From: Lepidostoma basale
Taxonomy: Eukaryota; Arthropoda; Insecta; Trichoptera; Lepidostomatidae
Direction: 5' to 3'
Length of the DNA: 64,000 nucleotides
NCBI GenBank assembly: GCA_022606425.2
Contig: JAHDVF020001468.1
Location: 3,209,501-3,273,500 of the forward strand
Below are positions 58,701 to 64,000 of the stretch, piece by piece. The position numbers and the translations under genes were made by a program. The stretch's first letter is position 1; every line of letters starts with the position of its first letter. A model generated the notes under the pieces. That model saw only the letters and a program-made list of their open reading frames with translations. It searched no databases and was not told where the DNA came from.

Positions 58701-60178
58701 ATCTTGGTATCAGGATAGCAGAATGCCCAAAGAGATATGTGGGTAGTTTGAATCATAAAATCCCAAATGCTACTTGTCTTGGTCACTCTCATATGTATGA
58801 AAGAAACGAATAGTATTTTTGATATAACATTACTAATATGTTATAATGTTCAATACCTCCTAGTACACCATGAGCTCCTAGTGCTAGATATTTTCAAAAC
58901 ATAGTTTTGAATGGAGAATTTGGGATTTCTGCAATGAAAAAAAATATATCAAAGCCAAAACTTCGAATTCCCAAATTTGGTTTTCACGATTTTATAAATT
59001 TTAATTTAATAAAGTTGAAAAACGTATTATTTCTCCATACAAAAAGTTTTAAAATGAAATCTTAGTATCAGGATAGCAGAATGGACAAGAAGATATTTGG
59101 GTAGTTGATATTTGGGATATCTTGAAATCCCAATTGCTCATATGTATGAAAGAAACGAAATGCATCTTTGGTTTTTTTATGCAAAATTACTAATATGTAA
59201 TAACGTTCGATACCTCCTAGCACGCCATGAACTCCTGGTGCTTAATATTTTCAAAGCATAATTTTGTATGGAGAATTTGGGATTTCTGTAAAAAGAAAAA
59301 TAAATATTTCAACTTTTATTCGAATTCCGAAATTTGGTTTTCACGATTTTATAAATTTAAATTTAATAATGTTGAAAAACGCATTATTTCTCCATACAAA
59401 AAGTTTTAAAATGAAATCTATGTATTAGGATAGCAGAATGGACAAGAAGATATTTAGGTAGTTTGAATCATGAAATCCCAATTACTCACTCTCATATGTA
59501 TGTAAGAAACGAATAGTATTTTTTTTAATATATAAAATTACTAATATGTTATAACGTTGGTTACCTCCTAGCACCCCATGAAGTCCTGGTGCTTGATATT
59601 TTCAAAGCATAATTTTGTATGGAGAATTTGGGATGCATTGAAAATATATTTTTCGACTCAAACTTCGAATTCCGAAATTGGGTTTTCACAATTTTATAAA
59701 TTTTAATTTAATAATGTTGAAAAACGCATAATTTCTCCATACAAAATGTTTTAAAATGAAATCTATGTATCAGGATAGCAGAATGACCAAAGAGATATGT
59801 GGGTAGTTTGAATCATGAAACCCCAATTGCCACGTGTCTTGCTCACTCTCATAGGCATGAAAGAAACAAAAAGCATCTTCGCTTTTTTATGCAAAATTAC
59901 TAATATGTTATTAACGTCCGATACCTCCTAGCACGCCATGAACTCCTGGTGCTTAATATTTTCAAAGCATATTTTTGTATGGAGAATTTGGGATTTCTGC
60001 AAAAGAAATATTTTAATTTATTCGAATTCTGAAATTTGGTTTTCACGATTTTATAAATTTTAATTTAATAAAATCGAAAAACGCATTATTTCTCCATACA
60101 AAATGTTTTAAAATGAAATCTATGTATCAGGATAGCAGAATGGTCAAGGAGATATGTTGGTAGTTGGAAGCGTGAAAT
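55780..60178. repeat. Satellite array of about 358-bp monomers, about 12 copies
   Basis: The landmark CTCCTAGCACGCCATGAACT recurs at about 56,021, 56,384, 56,740, 57,091, 57,450, 57,813, 58,132, 58,498, 58,857, 59,214, 59,565 and 59,925 (spacing 351-366, one of 319). Each monomer carries an inverted pair: TTTTGTATGGAGAATTT and AATTTCTCCATACAAAA, about 110-140 bp apart. No conserved reading frame. Confidence 0.95.
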
Positions 60179-60454
60179 GTTTCGGTTCTTAAAACCTTCC
60201 TTACTGTATAATGTGAATTGCACCGCCCATTAAATTGTTACAGAAACAATATTATTGGCAATATGCTCCCCTGGTACTCAATAATTTTTATGCTAAGAGT
60301 AGTGAGTGAATTGTTGTTTGTAGTGAATTGGTAGGTAAGTGGAAGAATTGTTGTTTGGTAGGTGAATGGAAAATTTGCAAGATAATTAAATATTTTAATG
60401 AATTATGTAATTAATCGATTTCATTTTATGACATGAACGAACGCATGTTTGTTT

Positions 60455-60985
60455 CCCAAAAAAGCCAAGATGACAGTGCACAATGGTGTTCTTGTGCCGA
60501 CCTTTATGTATGGAAGTGAAGCATGGAACTGGCAAAAGAAGAATGAAAGTAGAATAAATGCAGTAAAAATGAGATCTCTAAGACGAATGTGTGTCGAATC
60601 TGTGTATGATAGAGTGACAAATGCAAGTATAAGAAGTGAATGTGGTGCGAATGAAAGTGTTATGAACAAAATAAGGAAAGGGTCATTAAGATGGTTTGGA
60701 CACATGGAAAGAATGAGTGAAGACAGAATGGTAAAGAAGGTATATGTAAACGGCGTGAACGGAGGTAGAAAAAGAGGAAGGCCGAGGAAAACGTGGCACG
60801 ATCAAATCAATCAAATATTGAATGTCGGTCACGTGAGGAGTCGGAGAAATCGACGTGCGTGCATGACAAGGTGTATGAATGTAGAGGAAGCGAGAGAAGT
60901 ATGTCAGGACAGAACAGTGTGGCGTTCCATTCTTTCTGCCTACCCCTCCCGTAAGACGGCGAGATGGTTAGTTAGTTAGCATGTT
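60455..60985 (+). mobile_element. LINE family A fragment, open 3' frame
   Basis: Reads [20 protein letters not shown] to SILSAYPSRKTARWLVS. It starts about 275 bases after the satellite. Confidence 0.85.
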
Positions 60986-61017
60986 TGTTTCTGTCATTTA
61001 AAATTAAGAAATAAACA

Positions 61018-61700
61018 AACAAAACAAAACAAACTAACCACGCCGTTTCCCCGCAGGGGTAGGCAGAGAGAATGGACCGCCACACTACTCTATCCTGACA
61101 TACCTCTCTAGATTCCTCCACATTCATACAGCAAATCATACACGCACGTAGATTCTTCCGACTTCTGACATGACCAACCTTTAAAATTTGATTAATTTGG
61201 TGGTGCCATGTTTTTCTCGGTCTACCTCGACTCCTTACTCCATTTACATCGTTAACGTATACTTTTTTTAACCATTCTTTCTTCACCCATGCGCTGCATA
61301 TGTCCGAACCATATGGAGCGGATTTCATAATCAAGCGATCCTTTCATAATTTTGTTCATAATACCTTCTTTCGCTCTACATTCAAATCAAATCAAATCAG
61401 TTTATTTCATCAACAGACATTACAAAAATTATTTTTAAGGCATCTATTGAGAACAGGTAAAATAATGTATTGTGTATAGTATACTACCAGAAACGCATAA
61501 GAGATGGTTCAACATTAGGAAGACAGGATACTCTCCAGAATTAAGAGCATTTGCCTTCTGAACGTACTTTCACTAACATGAAAGACGTCGATCTCCGAGG
61601 AGACCGCGTTTAGCAGACTAATTGCTCTTCCCACCGGTGTCACCAGAGGTTCCTAATATCAGCATTTGAGGTTCTGTCGCACATCGTTCTACAGTTAATC
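61018..61700 (-). mobile_element. LINE family A (GTTT-tail) hosting a family E insertion
   Basis: - strand pieces at 61,018-61,383 and 61,651-61,700 become continuous (CTCTACATTC then CTAATATCAGCATTTGAG) without the insert. Confidence 0.8.
61384..61650 (-). mobile_element. LINE family E insertion, 5'-truncated
   Basis: Tail AAATCAAATCAAATCAG at 61,384 and the PVGRAISLLN region at the other end. Confidence 0.85.
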
Positions 61701-62104
61701 ACAATTCCCTTATCTATTTTAAAGCCGTGTTTGCAACATATGCAACTGCGTTGAGATGAAGCCGTTAGAATATTCCGGTTATTTGGGTCGCTTTAAGCCT
61801 CTGCTGTCGAGATAAACGCCTGAAATATGATTCCATCTTAGGTTGATAGTCTTTAGATCTGTATGCAGTTGAAACTAGATAAAATATGCACATGAAAGCG
61901 TTGCAAATCGCCTAGAGCAGCGGTTCTCAAACTATTATAGCGACACACCAAATATTTTATACTTTCGTATGGACTACTTAATTTTTGGTGAGGCATTATT
62001 AAATATAGCATTAATACACTTTTTAATGTGTTTTTATACCACTTTATTTTTTAACAACCAGCCGATTTCGCTCTAACCGAAGTCCTTTTATTAAACTAAT
62101 TCAT
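61701..62104. other. Intergenic DNA without recognised feature
   Basis: No gene or repeat recognised. Confidence 0.5.
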
Positions 62105-62750
62105 TTGGAGCAAGTAGATGAGTTCGTGTATTTAGGTAGTATGTTTACAGTGGAGAGGGATATTGAAAGAAGGGTTGGGGCAGGCAACAATGTGAATGGT
62201 GCACTTAAAGTAGTCATCGCAAACAAAAACCTATCCAAAAAAGCTAGAATGGCAGTGGACAATGGTGTTCTTGTACCGACCCTTATGGAAGCGAAGCATG
62301 GAACTGGCAAAAGAAGGGTGAAAGTAGAATAAATGCAGTAGAAATGAGATCCCTAAGACGATTGTGTGGATACTCTGTGTATGAGAGAGTGTCGAATGAA
62401 AATATAAGAAGTGAATGCGGTGCGAATGATGGTGTTATCAACAAAATTATGAAAAGATCATTAAGATGGTTTGGACATATGGAAAGAATGGTAAAAAAAA
62501 TTATATGTTGACGATGTAAATGGAACCAGAAATATTGGAAGACCGAGGAAAACCTGGCACGATCAAATAAATCAAATATTGAATGTCGGCCATGTGAGGA
62601 GTCAGAGAAATCGACGCGCGTGCATGACACGATGTATGAATGTTGTGGAAGCGAGAGAAATATGTCAGGAAAGAAAAGTGTGGCAGTCCATTCTTTCTGC
62701 CTACCCCTTCGGGGAGACGGCGTGATGGTTAGTTAGTTAGTTAGTTAGTT
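62105..62750 (+). mobile_element. LINE family A fragment
   Basis: Starts EQVDEFVYLGSMFTVERDIE and ends with (GTTA)n near 62,750. Frameshifts at about 62,285 and 62,500. Confidence 0.85.
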
Positions 62751-62954
62751 TTTATTACACTCTATTCTATTTGTAATATATTTTGAGAAAATAAACGTTT
62801 CATCGTTCCATGCTTCATTTACATAGAGTAGGTATAATTTTTTTTTTAATTGAAAAAAAAAAGACCAACACCAAAGATTTCAATCAATGATATTAGAATT
62901 TATTTTACAATCCTCAATTTGAGCTGAAAATAGCTCATTATTATGAAGAAGGAA

Positions 62955-63035
62955 TCTGGTCGTGTCCAGGCTCGAACCCAAGTCCCCTAGATCAGGAGAC
63001 AAGCGTTTTATCCCCTAGACCACCACCCGTTTCTT
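62955..63035 (-). mobile_element. Second tRNA-like (SINE head) sequence
   Basis: The complement has TGGTCTAGGGG (A box) and GGTTCGAGCC (B box), with tRNA-like spacing. It lacks a clear paired acceptor stem, so a SINE head or tRNA pseudogene is more likely than a working tRNA. Confidence 0.6.
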
Positions 63036-63329
63036 AAAAACTTTTCGTGTTGGAAGACAGATCCAACGTCTGTAATGTGCAGTGTCACGTGATCTCTCGA
63101 GATGAAATAGCTATTATTAAATCATAATTATATGTACTTGTTTATTTTATGATGTTTAAAGTTATAAATCACCTCTACATATTAACTCTAGACATTAAAT
63201 AAAGATTTATATTATAGTTAGAGAAGCAAGACATGCATCCTGCTAATGGCATTCGAATTAATATATGATGAGATATGAAATCTCTTATCTAGCCTTTTTG
63301 GTAAAGACACGCAAAATAGATTGATTATT

Positions 63330-63560
63330 TTCTTCCTAAGGGGAGAAAAATACCACCTGCTTCGACTGATATTAATGGGTAAAGTAGAGGGACGTCGGAG
63401 AGTTGGTAGAAGGCAGCTGTCCTGGCTGCGGAATATTAAACAGTGGACAGGAATTACAAGAGTTCAGAACCTGTTCCAAGTGACACAGGACAGAGATGCC
63501 TTTGCTGCAGTGATCGCCAACGTTGGGGGGACCTGACACGGCACCGAAAGAAGAAGATTT
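63330..63560 (+). mobile_element. LINE family F 3' end
   Basis: Reads EKYHLLRLILMGKVEGRRRV, QLSWLRNIKQWTG, VIANVGGT and ends AAAGAAGAAGA. Confidence 0.83.
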
Positions 63561-63594
63561 TATTCCCTATTGAACCTCTCAAACATCCTCATTG

Positions 63595-64000
63595 TTCATA
63601 CATCTTGACATACATGGAGTCCTCACGAGGCGAGATATTCCGTTATGCTGGAGAGGGTTCAGAAAAAAAAATCTGAGGTATCTCTACATGAGGGAGTATG
63701 GTAGTTATCCGTGGCTCTATCCCACGGCATTCCTTTTGGGAATGCTTGGGACCAACTGTCTGGGCATCTCATAACCCATTTCCTTAGATTAATCAGGGGA
63801 TGTTTCGAGAACTCGGCCGTGCTGGAGGGTGTTCGGCTTTTTGTACCTGATAAATATCTCCAACAACCACGGCATAGATTGTTTTACCTACCGGCCCCCA
63901 GAACCAATCTGCCTCTGGTGACACTGGTGGGAAGAGCAATTAATCTGTTGAACGCGGTCTCCTCGGAGATCGACGTCTTTCATATTAGTGAAGGTACGTT
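63595..64000 (+). mobile_element. LINE family E fragment, continues past the window
   Basis: Contains YLYMREYGSYPWLYPTAFLL and the LVTLVGRAINLLNAVSSEID region in other frames. Confidence 0.8.

Overview
The window looks like nuclear DNA of an insect (at least an arthropod). It is AT-rich and intron-rich, with one large GT/AG-spliced host gene embedded in layers of transposable-element debris. The species cannot be read from the sequence; the LINE and SINE mix would fit a repeat-rich insect such as a lepidopteran or hemipteran, and that is only an inference.

Positions 1-34,300 carry a single + strand host gene, a KDM7/PHF8/PHF2-type histone lysine demethylase. I could trace 19 coding exons with matching splice phases, about 1,245 codons. 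They run from the region just after the PHD finger (the PHD exon lies upstream of the window), through a complete JmjC catalytic core (exons 2-6), a long basic/Ser/Pro-rich tail, and the conserved KDM7 C-terminus ending at 34,295. Exons are GC-rich; introns are AT-rich and filled with mobile DNA.

Intron 7 (10,210-19,130) holds the most striking object: a P-superfamily DNA transposon at 11,122-17,235 in antisense to the host gene. It has 31-bp terminal inverted repeats (28/31 identical), a 7-bp GC-rich target duplication, and a two-exon gene for a predicted 962-residue THAP-domain transposase with no stop or frameshift. Next to it lies a mariner relic split by a piggyBac-type MITE whose TTAA duplication is confirmed by a second mariner copy with the empty site. 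Other introns show MITEs with clear TIRs, nested LINEs with target duplications, a 17-bp minisatellite of about 55 units, and a LINE that duplicated the splice donor of a JmjC exon.

Positions 34,300-64,000 show no host gene. They contain broken copies of about nine LINE families (the commonest, called family A here, has more than 20 copies), tRNA-derived SINEs, Tc1/mariner debris, a 30-bp tandem array (44.2-44.9 kb), a satellite of about 358-bp monomers (55.8-60.2 kb, about 12 copies) and several smaller arrays. LINE family letters A-I are labels made for this annotation, not database names.
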